Shown in pieces: positions 1 to 9,821 of a stretch of DNA of 64,000 bases; position 1 is the stretch's first letter; each line of letters begins with the position of its first letter. A program made the position numbers and the translations under genes. The DNA comes from an uncultured Saprospiraceae bacterium (GTDB lineage Bacteria; Bacteroidota; Bacteroidia; Chitinophagales; Saprospiraceae): NCBI GenBank assembly GCA_937926205.1, contig CALEYL010000066.1, positions 40,186-104,185 of the forward strand, given 5' to 3'. Below the pieces are notes generated by a model. It was given only the letters and a program-made list of their open reading frames with translations, searched no databases and was not told the origin of the DNA.

Positions 1-9
1 AAATGACAA

Positions 10-37
10 GAGACATCCCAAATGTTTGGGATGTCTC
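10..37 (-). terminator. Hairpin terminator of the OmpA gene
   Basis: Inverted repeat with arms GAGACATCCCAA and TTGGGATGTCTC around a 4-base loop, 30 bases past the stop of the minus-strand OmpA gene. On the minus strand it is followed by TTGTCATTT, a weak T-rich tail. Confidence 0.75.
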
Positions 38-67
38 CTGTTTGCAAAAGCAAAATTACCTTCGCAA

Positions 68-829
68 TTAGTCTTTCTTCATCATACCGCCGAGGTCCGG
101 ATTCGGTACGATTTCAGTGCGGCGGTTTTTAGCGCGGCCTGCTGAAGTGCTGTTGTCGCCTGCCGGAAGGCTCTCACCTTTACCTGCAATCGTCAATTGC
201 TTGGCACTAACACCTTTTTTTGTCAGGTACTTAACCACTTCTTTCGCACGGTCAAGGCTAAGGTCCCAGTTGTCATAGCCAGATCCTTTAGCGTATTGCT
301 TGTTATCTGTATGGCCTTCAACCAAAATCTTAGCATTCGGGCTTTTCTTAAGCGCTACTGCCAGTTCATCCAATGCATTGCGCTGATCGCGTGACAATCT
401 CTTGGAGCCGGATTTGTAGTTCACGCCTTTAGAAGTAACGACATACAGACGGCCCTCACGGTCTTCTAATGTCAAACCACTGTCTTTGTACGTGTTGAAA
501 ATGCCATCGATCTGTGAACGCAGGCTGTTCAGTTCAGCTTCCGTCATCGTGAGCTTTTCCTGAACCTGAGCAATCTGAGCTTTAGTAGCGGAAAGTTCGC
601 CGTTAATTTTGCTCAGTTCTCCATTCATTCTCGTTTTTTCAGCTTCGAATTCTGCTGCGAGAGCATTCTTCTCATCCTGAAGCTTCTTCAGGTTTGACTG
701 AGTCTCAGCCAAAGCCTGGTCTGTTGCTGCTTTAGCGGCAACCAGTTCGTCGTACTTCTTTTTGGAAACACAAGACTGGATCGAACCTACAGCCAAGGTA
801 AGAATTAAAAGTTTAACTATCAGACGCAT
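68..829 (-). CDS. OmpA family outer-membrane lipoprotein
   Basis: A 253-residue lipoprotein expected to tie the outer membrane to peptidoglycan. The start gives a short signal peptide with lipobox SIQSC (lipidated Cys20). Residues about 25-105 are charged heptad-like sequence typical of a coiled coil. Residues about 130-250 form an OmpA C-terminal peptidoglycan-binding domain, with the landmark GHTD and the RAKNRRTEI segment near the end. It is a single gene, bounded by its own terminator and by a TAnnTTTG element upstream. The partner that it works with cannot be told from the sequence. The family assignment is strong; the cell-wall role is from family knowledge. Confidence 0.92.
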   Translation of the reverse strand: MRLIVKLLILTLAVGSIQSCVSKKKYDELVAAKAATDQALAETQSNLKKLQDEKNALAAEFEAEKTRMNGELSKINGELSATKAQIAQVQEKLTMTEAELNSLRSQIDGIFNTYKDSGLTLEDREGRLYVVTSKGVNYKSGSKRLSRDQRNALDELAVALKKSPNAKILVEGHTDNKQYAKGSGYDNWDLSLDRAKEVVKYLTKKGVSAKQLTIAGKGESLPAGDNSTSAGRAKNRRTEIVPNPDLGGMMKKD

Positions 830-907
830 ATTTTACTTAGTTTAATTAAAAAATGCACGATTGGTATTGTACGAAGAAGCGTCTTCGTGATGCGTGTTTA
901 CAGCCTT

Positions 908-915
908 CAAAGTTA
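908..915 (-). promoter_or_regulatory. Candidate -7 box (TAACTTTG) for the OmpA gene
   Basis: Reads TAACTTTG on the minus strand, matching TAnnTTTG, about 80 bases before the start codon. A TTTG lies 25 bases upstream (941-944), slightly too far, so only the -7 box is supported. A second TACCTTTG is at 1001-1008. Confidence 0.45.
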
Positions 916-1123
916 GTAAAGCTGTGCACATTACGCCCTGCAAAGCAATAGATATTTTTTGAATAAAGCAAAGAATGAAACCACTTTCTGCCTTAATTGG
1001 CAAAGGTAGGTAGGCGTGAGCTTTCAAACAATCTGTTTACGTGTTGCTTTTTGTCTTTTCTCTTTTATTTGGACATCTGAAAGCCTTGAACAGCGTTAGA
1101 TTTACAGGTAATGGGCTGTCCCA

Positions 1124-1154
1124 TTGTAGGATACCTTTAAAACATCTATTTTTG
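1124..1154 (+). promoter_or_regulatory. Bacteroidota-type promoter of the alpha/beta hydrolase
   Basis: TTG at 1124-1126, a 20-base spacer, then TATTTTTG at 1147-1154, matching the TTTG/TAnnTTTG pattern of the Bacteroidota primary sigma factor. Predicted transcription start near 1160, about 24 bases before the ATG. Confidence 0.65.
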
Positions 1155-1183
1155 CAGCTAATTAAAAAAGTTGATACGGCTAG

Positions 1184-1981
1184 ATGAGATATGAAATAAG
1201 ACAGGATGACCGGTTCAAGTACATTGAAACCGGAGGCGGGAAAGAAAACTTGCTGTTGTTGCACGGGTTGTTTGGCGCGCTTAGCAATTTTGAAGGCATC
1301 ATCAACCGGTTTTCCAATATCTGCAATGTGATTGTACCCTTGCTCCCAATTTTCGAAATGCCCATCAGGGCACTTTCTGTTACAGGGTTGGTTAACCACG
1401 TTGCTGATTTTGTCAATTACAAAGGATATGAGCACCTGCATGTGCTGGGCAACTCCCTGGGTGGGCATATTGCCCTGCTTTATACTTTAAGCTACCCGGA
1501 AAAAATCCGGTCTGTCATCCTGACGGGGAGTTCAGGCCTTTTTGAAAGCGCAATGGGGAGTAGTTTCCCCAAACGCGGCGATTATGAATTCATCAAAAAA
1601 AAGACCCAAAGCACCTTTTATGATCCAAATGTAGCTTCCAAAGAATTGGTGGATGAAGTTTTCGACATCGTAAACGACCGCAACAAAGCCATTCGAATCA
1701 TTGCTACGGCGAAATCAGCTGTAAGACACAACCTCGGCGACAGGCTACACCAGATCACTGCCCCTGTTTTGCTGGTATGGGGGAAACAAGACCAGATTAC
1801 GCCTCCGTTTGTCGGTGAACAATTCCACAGCCTGATTGCAAACTCAAAACTGGTTCTGCTGGACCATTGCGGCCATGCCCCCATGATGGAACATCAGGAT
1901 GTATTTAATGACCATCTTGAAGCTTTCCTCCGGGAAACAAGCAACAGCCAGGCTGAAGTTGCTTCTTCCGGAAAAATTTAA
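1184..1981 (+). CDS. Alpha/beta hydrolase
   Basis: A 265-residue single-domain alpha/beta hydrolase without a signal peptide, so probably cytoplasmic. Visible landmarks: the oxyanion-hole segment LLHGLFG (about 25-31), nucleophile elbow GNSLGG with Ser91, acid in GKQDQITP (Asp203) and catalytic His231 in DHCGHAP. The complete Ser-Asp-His triad argues for an active esterase, lipase or C-C hydrolase; the substrate cannot be read. It is preceded by a well-formed promoter and is not obviously in an operon with the downstream aminopeptidase gene. Confidence 0.85.
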   Translation: MRYEIRQDDRFKYIETGGGKENLLLLHGLFGALSNFEGIINRFSNICNVIVPLLPIFEMPIRALSVTGLVNHVADFVNYKGYEHLHVLGNSLGGHIALLYTLSYPEKIRSVILTGSSGLFESAMGSSFPKRGDYEFIKKKTQSTFYDPNVASKELVDEVFDIVNDRNKAIRIIATAKSAVRHNLGDRLHQITAPVLLVWGKQDQITPPFVGEQFHSLIANSKLVLLDHCGHAPMMEHQDVFNDHLEAFLRETSNSQAEVASSGKI

Positions 1982-2116
1982 GGGGCATGATAAACTTTAG
2001 GCGGGAGTTCCGCAATAATCACACGATAAACACAATTATACATGCCCGGCGTTTTATCAGATGACGCGGGCATACTCCATCACATCACTAACGCATCAAT
2101 CAACACGAATAAAGTT

Positions 2117-4735
2117 ATGAAATACCTGTTCATACTCCTGGCCGTCATCGGAATGATGGCCGGATGTAAAACACCCCAAACGACCGTCTCTGCTTCGACA
2201 GAGACCATTGAAGAAAGAAACCTGGACACCCTGGAGGTGACCGGAGCCTTTTACGACCAGGAAGAGCCGGCAATTGCAGTATCCGAGCCTGCGGTGTATA
2301 ATGCCACCAGCACCCGGGAGAACGACTTGCTGCACGTCAAATTAGACCTCCGTTTTAATTGGGAAAAGGAACAGGTGATTGGCAAAGCCACGCTGAAACT
2401 GAAGCCTTATTTTTACCCGACCAGCACGGTTACGCTCGATGCCAAAGGACTGGAAATACAAAAAATCATCTTTGAAGGAAGCAACCAGGCCCTTAAATAT
2501 ACCTATGAAAACGACCAGATAACCATTCAGTTGGGCCGGCTTTTCACGCGCAACGAACAGTACAGCATTTATATCGAATATACGGCCCATCCTACTGAAT
2601 CCGGTGGTAGTGCGGCCATTACGTCCAACCAGGGGTTGTTTTTCATCAACCCCCGCGGCGAAGAAGGCAATAAGCCGCGGCAGATATGGTCACAGGGCGA
2701 AACAGAATGGAATTCCCGCTGGTTTCCGGTCATTGACAAACCCAATGAGCGTTGTACACAAGAAATTTACCTGACGGTTGAGGATCAATACAAAACGCTT
2801 TCCAACGGCCTGTTGGTTTCTTCCAAAAAGAACGCCGATGGCACCCGAACGGATTACTGGAAAATGGACCAGCCGCATGCGCCATACCTGTTCATGATCG
2901 CTGTCGGAGATTTTGCAGTGGTGAAAGATACGTGGAGCGGCATCCCGCTGGAGTACTATGTGGAGCCTGAATTTAAAGACGACGCCAAGCGGATTTTTCC
3001 TTATACGCCGGAAATGCTGGCGTTTTTCTCCCAAAAAACGGGTTTGAAATACCCCTGGCCAAAATTTTCCCAAATCATCGTCCGCGACTATGTTTCCGGC
3101 GCCATGGAGAATACGACCGCTGTCATCTATGGTGAAAATTTGCAGCAAACTGCCCGCGAACTGATTGACAATAAAACCAATGAAAAGATTGTTGCGCACG
3201 AAATGTTCCACCATTGGTTCGGGGATTATGTAACGACCGAAAGCTGGGCAAACCTGACCCTCAATGAAGGTTTTGCCAATTACAGCGAGTACCTCTGGCT
3301 GGAACACAAATACGGCGCCGACGAAGCCGATTACCACCTGGCCGAGGAATGGAGTGGCTATCTGGGCTCCGCACAAAGCAATGTTCACCCCCTCATTCAT
3401 TTTGGGTACGCCGATAATGAGGATATGTTTGATGCGCATAGCTATAACAAAGGCGGTTCTGTCCTCCACATGCTGCGTGGCTATATCGGCGATGAAGCAT
3501 TCTGGCTGTCTTTGGGCAATTACCTGAAAGAGCACGCTTATAAGCCGGTTGAAGCCCACGATTTGCGCCTGGCTTTCGAAGAGGTAACCGGTCAGGATCT
3601 GAACTGGTTTTTTAACCAGTGGTTTTTTGACAAAGGGCACCCCGTATTGAATGTTTCCTATGATTATGACGATGGCTCCAAAACAGCAGTGGTCAATGTC
3701 GAACAAATTCAGGATCCGGCCGAGATGCGCGCCGTATTTGAACTCCCCTTAGCCATTGACATCTACCTGCCTTCAGGAAAAGTAGAACGGCACAACATCC
3801 GCGTTAATGAGCGGACTCAAATGTTTACTTTTGAAGCAAGCGAGCGTCCCAGGTTGATTGTTTTTGATGCAGAGCACACCATGCTGGGGGTTGTGGACGA
3901 CAATAAAACAGACGAGGAACTGGTTTATCAATACCTGCATGCCTCTAAGTTTTATGATCGTTACGAAGTGATCCAACGCCTCGCCTATACGGAAAGTGAG
4001 GAAGCCATTACCGTTTTTACTGCGGCGCTAAAAGATAAATTCTGGGGGATACGCCTTGCCGCTACAGAGTTAGCCGATTTTACCAATGAGAATAACCTGA
4101 CTGCTTTGCGCCAATTGGCAGAATCGGATCCGCACTCCATGGTACGGGCGAATGCTTTCCTGAAACTGGCCGATTTGCAGGATGAAAAAAGCATACCTTA
4201 TGCCAAACGGGCAATTGCAAAAGACTCTGCTTACGCCGTTATTTCTACAGCACTGGATTTACTCACGGCATTGAATAAAGAGGTGGCGCTGGAAGCTGCA
4301 ACCATGTTGGAAAACGAAACGAATGGCGACATCATAGCAGCCGTAGCTTCGCTGTACTCCGAAACGGAAGATATTAAACACCTGCCATTTTTTGAACGCA
4401 ACCTGGAAAAGGCAGATGGATTTGGCGCCATTTCTGTTTTCTCTGGTTACGGCAGGCTACTCGCTTCCGGCTCTGTAGTAAACTGTAGTTCGGCTACAGA
4501 AAAGCTGAAAGCAATGGCCATCGACATGAAGCAATCGCCGTGGAGACGCGTGGCCGCAACGCGGACTCTGTTTGAGTTGAAAATGCACTACGAAGAAGAA
4601 AGCGAGGATGGCAGCGATGCCGAAAACATGGCTCGTAAAAATCTGGTCAGCAAGATCGAAACCATGATTGAAGACATTAAATCGGCAGAAACAGAGCCAC
4701 AACTTAAAGCCCTTTACGAACAATTTTCAGAGTAG
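2117..4735 (+). CDS. M1 family metallo-aminopeptidase (lipoprotein)
   Basis: An 872-residue zinc aminopeptidase of the gluzincin M1 family, removing N-terminal residues from peptides outside the cytoplasm. I start at 2117 because it gives a signal peptide with lipobox GMMAGC; the longer frame from 2042 lacks one. The substrate-anchoring GAMEN motif is at residues 328-332, the zinc motif HEMFHH begins at His361 (His361, Glu362, His365), with the third ligand expected in NEGFANYSEY. The last third, after about residue 590, has repeated helical segments like HEAT repeats, as in other Bacteroidota M1 enzymes. It is a single gene closed by a shared terminator with recA. Confidence 0.93.
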   Translation: MKYLFILLAVIGMMAGCKTPQTTVSASTETIEERNLDTLEVTGAFYDQEEPAIAVSEPAVYNATSTRENDLLHVKLDLRFNWEKEQVIGKATLKLKPYFYPTSTVTLDAKGLEIQKIIFEGSNQALKYTYENDQITIQLGRLFTRNEQYSIYIEYTAHPTESGGSAAITSNQGLFFINPRGEEGNKPRQIWSQGETEWNSRWFPVIDKPNERCTQEIYLTVEDQYKTLSNGLLVSSKKNADGTRTDYWKMDQPHAPYLFMIAVGDFAVVKDTWSGIPLEYYVEPEFKDDAKRIFPYTPEMLAFFSQKTGLKYPWPKFSQIIVRDYVSGAMENTTAVIYGENLQQTARELIDNKTNEKIVAHEMFHHWFGDYVTTESWANLTLNEGFANYSEYLWLEHKYGADEADYHLAEEWSGYLGSAQSNVHPLIHFGYADNEDMFDAHSYNKGGSVLHMLRGYIGDEAFWLSLGNYLKEHAYKPVEAHDLRLAFEEVTGQDLNWFFNQWFFDKGHPVLNVSYDYDDGSKTAVVNVEQIQDPAEMRAVFELPLAIDIYLPSGKVERHNIRVNERTQMFTFEASERPRLIVFDAEHTMLGVVDDNKTDEELVYQYLHASKFYDRYEVIQRLAYTESEEAITVFTAALKDKFWGIRLAATELADFTNENNLTALRQLAESDPHSMVRANAFLKLADLQDEKSIPYAKRAIAKDSAYAVISTALDLLTALNKEVALEAATMLENETNGDIIAAVASLYSETEDIKHLPFFERNLEKADGFGAISVFSGYGRLLASGSVVNCSSATEKLKAMAIDMKQSPWRRVAATRTLFELKMHYEEESEDGSDAENMARKNLVSKIETMIEDIKSAETEPQLKALYEQFSE

Positions 4736-4785
4736 CCCCTCACTTTTATAAAAGCCGGCTACTCTACTCAAAATGCACTTATACA

Positions 4786-4822
4786 ACAAGAGCCACCTCC
4801 AAAACATGGAAGTGGCTCTTGT
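4786..4822. terminator. Bidirectional terminator between M1 peptidase and recA
   Basis: Near-perfect 15-bp stem (ACAAGAGCCACCTCC / GGAAGTGGCTCTTGT, one G-T type mismatch) with a 7-base loop, between convergent gene ends and followed by TATTTTC on the plus strand. The stem bases recur at 56933-56978. Confidence 0.8.
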
Positions 4823-4850
4823 ATTTTCAGATCTAATTTATACCTCAGGT

Positions 4851-5906
4851 TTACTCGTCTCCATCTGCTTCAGCATCTTTGGCCGGAATTTTTTTCGGGC
4901 CGCCGCTTGATGCAATATGGGCCTTGATTTTAACTTCCATTTCGTCAGCAACCTCAGGATTATCGAGGAGGAACTGGCGTGCCGCTTCGCGGCCCTGAGC
5001 AATTTTAGCCCCATTGTAGCTGTACCACGCGCCACTTTTTTCCACCACGCCGTATTCTACGCCAAGATCCACGATTTCACCTGACTTGGAAATGCCTTCT
5101 CCGAATACGATGTCGAATTCTGCCGTACGGAAAGGAGGCGCCAGTTTATTTTTCACCACTTTTACTTTCACGTGGTTGCCGATCAGGTTGCCTTCCTTGT
5201 CTTTGATGGCTGCGCCTGATTTGCGGATATCAAGGCGCACCGAGGCATAAAATTTAAGGGCATTACCACCGGTTGTTGTTTCCGGATTGCCGAACATAAC
5301 GCCGATCTTTTCACGCAACTGGTTGATGAAAATGCAGCAACAGCCAGTTTTGCCAATGGTGGCCGTTAGTTTTCGCATGGCTTGAGACATCAGGCGCGCC
5401 TGAAGCCCCATTTTGGAATCCCCCATTTCACCTTCGATCTCGGCTTTGGGTACCAGTGCTGCCACGGAGTCAATGACGATGATGTCTATGGCGCTGGACC
5501 GGATCAGGTTTTCGGTAATTTCGAGCGCCTGCTCGCCATCATCGGGTTGTGAAATCAACAGGTTGTCGGTGTCTACTCCAAGCGCTTCAGCATAAGCGCG
5601 GTCGAATGCGTGTTCTGCATCAATAAATGCAGCAATACCGCCTTGTTTTTGGCATTGCGCGATGGCATGAATGGCCAGCGTTGTTTTTCCCGAAGATTCA
5701 GGACCGTAAATTTCAATAATTCGTCCTTTCGGGAGGCCATTGACGCCAAGTGCAATGTCTAAGCCAAGCGAACCGGTGGAAATAGCTTCCACATCCAGTA
5801 CCTGCTTGTCTCCCATGCGCATGATGATGCCTTTTCCGTAGGTCTTTTCCAGACGGTCAACTGCAGACTGGAGCGATTTCTGTTTGGACTCTTTTTCTGA
5901 TGACAT
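4851..5906 (-). CDS. recA: Recombinase RecA
   Basis: A 351-residue RecA: the ATP-dependent DNA strand-exchange protein of homologous recombination and trigger of the SOS response. Walker A GPESSGKT is at residues 68-75, the Walker B-like VIDSVAAL and the L2/ATP-cap region with GGNALKFYASVRLDIR follow. The start is set at 5906 (MSSEKESKQ) because the extra 25 codons of the longer frame run into the promoter at 5952-5982. The tail is acidic (DAEADGDE), as usual. It is a single gene; no LexA-type box was recognised. Confidence 0.98.
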   Translation of the reverse strand: MSSEKESKQKSLQSAVDRLEKTYGKGIIMRMGDKQVLDVEAISTGSLGLDIALGVNGLPKGRIIEIYGPESSGKTTLAIHAIAQCQKQGGIAAFIDAEHAFDRAYAEALGVDTDNLLISQPDDGEQALEITENLIRSSAIDIIVIDSVAALVPKAEIEGEMGDSKMGLQARLMSQAMRKLTATIGKTGCCCIFINQLREKIGVMFGNPETTTGGNALKFYASVRLDIRKSGAAIKDKEGNLIGNHVKVKVVKNKLAPPFRTAEFDIVFGEGISKSGEIVDLGVEYGVVEKSGAWYSYNGAKIAQGREAARQFLLDNPEVADEMEVKIKAHIASSGGPKKIPAKDAEADGDE

Positions 5907-5951
5907 GTATGCTGCTTTTTGTTGAAAAACACTTTTTGTTGAAAAGATGAA

Positions 5952-5982
5952 CAAAAATAAAACTATTGTTTGATAATACAAA
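5952..5982 (-). promoter_or_regulatory. recA promoter
   Basis: On the minus strand: TTTG (5979-5982), 19-base spacer, TATTTTTG (5952-5959). The predicted transcription start near 5945 leaves a leader of about 40 bases and fixes the recA start codon at 5906. Confidence 0.75.
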
Positions 5983-6108
5983 TTTTCTTACTACTTTTTT
6001 AAGCAATTAATCAAAGTTAGCCCAGTTCTTTCGCTTTCCTATTTTCATTAATACTTAATTTTTAATGAAGGCGTTCATAAATTGCGCCCTCATAACCGCA
6101 CCGTAATT

Positions 6109-6993
6109 ATGATAACCATAGATCCTAAGCACACACCGACACCGGACCTTCACCAATACCTGCTTGGCGCTGTTGCGCCGCGTCCGATTGCTTTTGCGAG
6201 TACCATTGACGAAAATGGCGTGGCCAATCTTGCGCCGTATAGTTTTTTCAATGCCTTCAGCTCCAATCCGCCTTGCCTTATATTTTCATCAAACCGGCGT
6301 GGAAGCAACAATACGACCAAAGATACCCTTCACAACGTGGAGGTGACCGGAGAGGTTGTCATTAATGTAGTCACTTACAATATCGTTCGGCAGGTGGCGG
6401 TAGCCAGTGTTGAATTTCCGGCCAATGTGAGCGAGTTTGAAAAATCAGGCCTCACCCCCATTCCTTCAGAGCTGGTGAAGCCCTTTCGGGTAAAAGAATC
6501 CCCTGTTCAAATGGAGTGTCGGGTAAAACAAATTATTCCTTTGGGAACAGAAGGCGGCGCCGGAAACCTGATTCTTTGCGAAGTGCTGCTGATTCATATA
6601 GATGAAAAGGTACTGGATGAAAACAACCGCATCAATCCGCACAAAATTGACCTGATGGGCCGCATGGGCCGGGCCTATTACGTGCGGGCAAGCGGGGAAG
6701 CGGTGCATACCATTGTCCAGCCTTATCTTCCCTTGTGCATTGGTTATGACCAATTGCCCGAAAACATCCGAAACAGCAAGATTCTGACGGGCAACAACCT
6801 CGGCCAGTTGGCGGGATTGGTTTCAGCGCCGGATAAGGCTTCCATAGAGGCCTTGCGCGATGAAGCTTATATCCGGGCGGCCCTCCAGTCTCACGCGCCG
6901 CTGGAAGAACTACACCGGCTGGCACAGAAAGAGTTGTCGAAAGAGAATACCGAACTGGCAGCGCAGATCGCCTGGCTGGGGGCTGAGTTGTAG
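6109..6993 (+). CDS. Flavin reductase family protein (FMN-binding split barrel)
   Basis: A 294-residue cytoplasmic protein whose first 200 residues match the flavin reductase-like FMN-binding fold (DIM6/NTAB type): early PRPIAFAST and LAPYSFFNAFSSNPP segments, with DTLHNVEVTGEVVIN following. These proteins bind FMN and reduce flavin or act as flavoenzymes with unknown acceptors. The last 90 residues form an extra helical extension of unclear role. The ATG at 6109 is preferred over a TTG 27 bases upstream. No neighbour suggests a substrate. Confidence 0.85.
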   Translation: MITIDPKHTPTPDLHQYLLGAVAPRPIAFASTIDENGVANLAPYSFFNAFSSNPPCLIFSSNRRGSNNTTKDTLHNVEVTGEVVINVVTYNIVRQVAVASVEFPANVSEFEKSGLTPIPSELVKPFRVKESPVQMECRVKQIIPLGTEGGAGNLILCEVLLIHIDEKVLDENNRINPHKIDLMGRMGRAYYVRASGEAVHTIVQPYLPLCIGYDQLPENIRNSKILTGNNLGQLAGLVSAPDKASIEALRDEAYIRAALQSHAPLEELHRLAQKELSKENTELAAQIAWLGAEL

Positions 6994-6998
6994 GACGG

Positions 6999-7030
6999 TT
7001 GCTCTAACTCATCCTAAATAACTAACTTTG
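6999..7030 (+). promoter_or_regulatory. Promoter of the TPR lipoprotein gene
   Basis: TTG at 6999-7001, 21-base spacer, TAACTTTG at 7023-7030. It gives a leader of about 105 bases before the GTG start at 7142. Confidence 0.6.
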
Positions 7031-7141
7031 CAGGCTAATAAAAGAACCTTATTGTGACCGATATCGCCCGGGCTAAAAGCAGTTCTGCTATTCCTGCTGC
7101 ACAAGCCCGCCGCCGTTACGAGCCTAATAAATAAACACACC

Positions 7142-8155
7142 GTGAAAAACATCCTGATCGCTCTGCTTTGTCTCGCTATCGTTGCCTGTAACAGCAAAGA
7201 ACAAAGCAGCCAAAATACGACAACAAGCCCCGCCGCTACGGGCAATCCGGCCATCGACAACCTGACGGCGCAAATAACAAAAGACTCTGCTAATGCAGAT
7301 CTTTATGCACAACGCGCGGCCATTTATTACGAAAACAATGGCTACGATTTTGCCATTCGCGACCTTCAGAGAGCCATGCTTATAGATTCGGTCAAAGCCG
7401 AGTACTATCACCTGCTGGCAGATGTGTACCTCGATTATTTTCAGTCGCGTCTGGCCCTCAAAACCATGGAACGCGCGGCCGCCATTCACCCGGACCGTAT
7501 TCCTACCCTGCTGAAGCTGTGTGAAGTACAGTACATCCTGAAGCAGTACGAAAATTCAATGAAAACGATAGACAAAATCCTGAAAATTGACCCCCAGACC
7601 GCCGATGCCTTCTTTATGTTCGGGATGAATTTCAAAGAATTGGGTGATACCGTGCGTTCCATCAACAGCTTCCAATCGGCAGTAGAACTCAACCCCGACC
7701 TGACGGACGCCTGGATCAATCTCGGCCAGCTACACGCCGCCATTAAAAGCAAACTTGCCGGCCGCTTTTTCGACAACGCCATTCGCGTTGACCCGAAAAA
7801 CCCCGTTGCGCTGCATGCCAAAGCCGAATACCTGACTTCGAAGAACGACCTGAAGGGCGCCATTGCGCTGTACAAGGAAATCAATACTGCCGACCCGCAA
7901 TACGAAGACGGGTATTTTAATGCGGGCCTGCTGTATATGGAACAAGACTCTTTTAATCAGGCCTATCAGCAGTTCGACCTTGCCCTGAAAGTTTCTCCAA
8001 CCTTCATCAAAGCCTATGCTTTCCGGGGCTTAGCTTCTGAAAACCTCGGCAAATTCGGCGAAGCAAAACACGACTACGAACAGGCGCTGCGCATGGCGCC
8101 CGATTATGAATTGGCGAAAGAAGGCCTGGCAAGGGTTGGGGGAAAGGCGAAGTAG
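7142..8155 (+). CDS. TPR-repeat lipoprotein
   Basis: A 337-residue lipoprotein (lipobox IVAC, Cys16; GTG start) made almost wholly of tetratricopeptide repeats from about residue 40 to the end, with repeat signatures such as ADLYAQRAAIYYENNG, AFRGLASENLGKFGEAKHDY and the alanine/tyrosine pattern spaced by 34 residues. TPR proteins are scaffolds, so it probably assembles an envelope complex; the partner is not identifiable here. Its end lies 22 bases from the convergent glycosyltransferase gene. Confidence 0.85.
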   Translation: MKNILIALLCLAIVACNSKEQSSQNTTTSPAATGNPAIDNLTAQITKDSANADLYAQRAAIYYENNGYDFAIRDLQRAMLIDSVKAEYYHLLADVYLDYFQSRLALKTMERAAAIHPDRIPTLLKLCEVQYILKQYENSMKTIDKILKIDPQTADAFFMFGMNFKELGDTVRSINSFQSAVELNPDLTDAWINLGQLHAAIKSKLAGRFFDNAIRVDPKNPVALHAKAEYLTSKNDLKGAIALYKEINTADPQYEDGYFNAGLLYMEQDSFNQAYQQFDLALKVSPTFIKAYAFRGLASENLGKFGEAKHDYEQALRMAPDYELAKEGLARVGGKAK

Positions 8156-8177
8156 CGGACACCACACCGCTTAATCA

Positions 8178-9641
8178 TCATTCCCAGGCTTGATAACCTG
8201 CTTCTTTTTTCACAAAAATCCGAAATCCTTTTGCCCGCAATCCATCCACGATTTTTGTTTCCGGGATCCAGGGATATGCCGTGAATCCGGTATAGCACAT
8301 GGCCTGAATCGGATGGGGTTCATTGAATAAAACCACTTTTTCCGGCGAAACCGGAATGGTGGCAGGCAGTGCCTTAAGTGCTTCTGTCCATTGCTGCTCC
8401 GTTGCATAGGTAGCGAAAGGTTTTACCCGTTCTATGGAATACCGAAACGGCAAAAGCAGCAGCAAAACAGCCGTGAGCCTGCTCAGCAATCGAAAACTCC
8501 GTTTTTTCGGACGGTTTCGAATCAGCAGGAAAAAACAAAGCGCAGTTAGCATAAAAAAGCCCGGTGCGGTCAGGAGCAGGTAAGTGCTCCGTTTGGTTTC
8601 CATCATGGAAAGCAGCAATATTGGAATAGCGATCCAGAGCGCTATAAATACCAGCGTCTTTCGCTTAGGCTTTCGCCAAATGGCAACAACGAGCCAGAAC
8701 ATGGGCAGATAAATCAACTCACCGTAACACAGGCGTGCATGGTCCAGATAAAAATACCAGGCGCCGTCATGTCCCTGTATCGACTCAGAAACAGGAAGGA
8801 GCACCGCGCGCAGCAGGTAGGTTGCCTCTTCAGGATAAGCCCAAAGGATAAAAATCAACCAGGGCGCCGCCACAAAGGTGGCCGATAAAGCCATCACGCC
8901 AGCATGTTTCACCAATTCCCAAATTGGCCGCCGCAACCACAGCCCAATGCCAAGCCAAACAATTGGAATAAAAAGTGCAGCAATCCATTTGCACAAAAAA
9001 GCCGATCCGGTCAATGCGCCAATTCCAATAGCGAGGCTTGCGGGTCGTTTAGCAGACTGGTAATATTTCAGGGTCAGCAACATTGCCCATTCCGCAAAAA
9101 ATAAATAAAGTGTTTCCACATGATCAGACGACAAACGACCTGCTGCCACCTCAATAAGCCGCCCGTGCATGGCATGAAGGCAGGCAGCAAGCAGTCCGAT
9201 CCGGTCGCCAAATAAGCGCCTGCCAATAAAAAAAGTCAGCAAAATGCTCAACGTGGAAAACAGAAGGGACGGCAACCTTACTGCCATTTCACTCGCCCCA
9301 AAAAGATGGATGCTCGTTGCCATAGGCCAAAGGGCCAAAGGCGGCTTGCTCAGCCAAATATGGTTGTTGGACCATTCCCGGAAATCGTAGGGCAAAAGCG
9401 CTTGGGCATAAAGTACAGGCTTCAAAGGGTTTTCTATGAGATTCCTGGCCACTAAAGCATGAAAGCGCTCATCCCACGTGTGTAAAAAAGGATCCTGGGC
9501 TGTAGCAATTCTAAGGAATAGACCAAGCAGAAGAACGGCTATCAAGCCGTGCAACAGGCTGATCTTTCGCCGGTAAAGCAAATAAAATAAAACCAGAAAA
9601 CTCAGATAGGCAATGATCAGGGCGCCTGAAAGTATAGACAT
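8178..9641 (-). CDS. GT39-like integral membrane glycosyltransferase (ArnT/PMT family)
   Basis: A 487-residue polytopic membrane protein with about 10-12 hydrophobic segments. The first large periplasmic loop carries the DE pair (Asp57-Glu58 in TWDERFHA) characteristic of polyprenyl-phosphate-dependent GT-C glycosyltransferases, followed by KPPLALW, a conserved site in the dolichyl-phosphate-mannose/ArnT group. It likely moves a sugar from a lipid carrier to lipid A, protein or another envelope acceptor; the acceptor is unknown. The short soluble C-terminal part has no recognised domain. It stands alone. Confidence 0.85.
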   Translation of the reverse strand: MSILSGALIIAYLSFLVLFYLLYRRKISLLHGLIAVLLLGLFLRIATAQDPFLHTWDERFHALVARNLIENPLKPVLYAQALLPYDFREWSNNHIWLSKPPLALWPMATSIHLFGASEMAVRLPSLLFSTLSILLTFFIGRRLFGDRIGLLAACLHAMHGRLIEVAAGRLSSDHVETLYLFFAEWAMLLTLKYYQSAKRPASLAIGIGALTGSAFLCKWIAALFIPIVWLGIGLWLRRPIWELVKHAGVMALSATFVAAPWLIFILWAYPEEATYLLRAVLLPVSESIQGHDGAWYFYLDHARLCYGELIYLPMFWLVVAIWRKPKRKTLVFIALWIAIPILLLSMMETKRSTYLLLTAPGFFMLTALCFFLLIRNRPKKRSFRLLSRLTAVLLLLLPFRYSIERVKPFATYATEQQWTEALKALPATIPVSPEKVVLFNEPHPIQAMCYTGFTAYPWIPETKIVDGLRAKGFRIFVKKEAGYQAWE

Positions 9642-9821
9642 TGGCTTTCAATTCTTCTGTAAAGAAAATACATTTACCCTTGTCTGTCTTTTTTCTGAAA
9701 GAGAATGGCCATCTCAATAGTTTACTAATGTCCGATATTTGACACGCTGGCACTGCCCCTTCGCTGCACATCTCCAAAATTCTGAATATCTTTATCCTCC
9801 GGTGTTCAAAATATCCGTGAT

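Larger units (their letters stand above)
842..1183. other. Divergent intergenic region, promoters only
   Basis: About 340 bases between the divergent OmpA and hydrolase genes. Apart from promoter elements facing both ways I see no gene, repeat or RNA in it. Confidence 0.6.

Noticed and set aside
2690..3706. 338-codon frame antisense to the M1 aminopeptidase
   Set aside because: Shadow of a well-supported gene with catalytic motifs on the plus strand.
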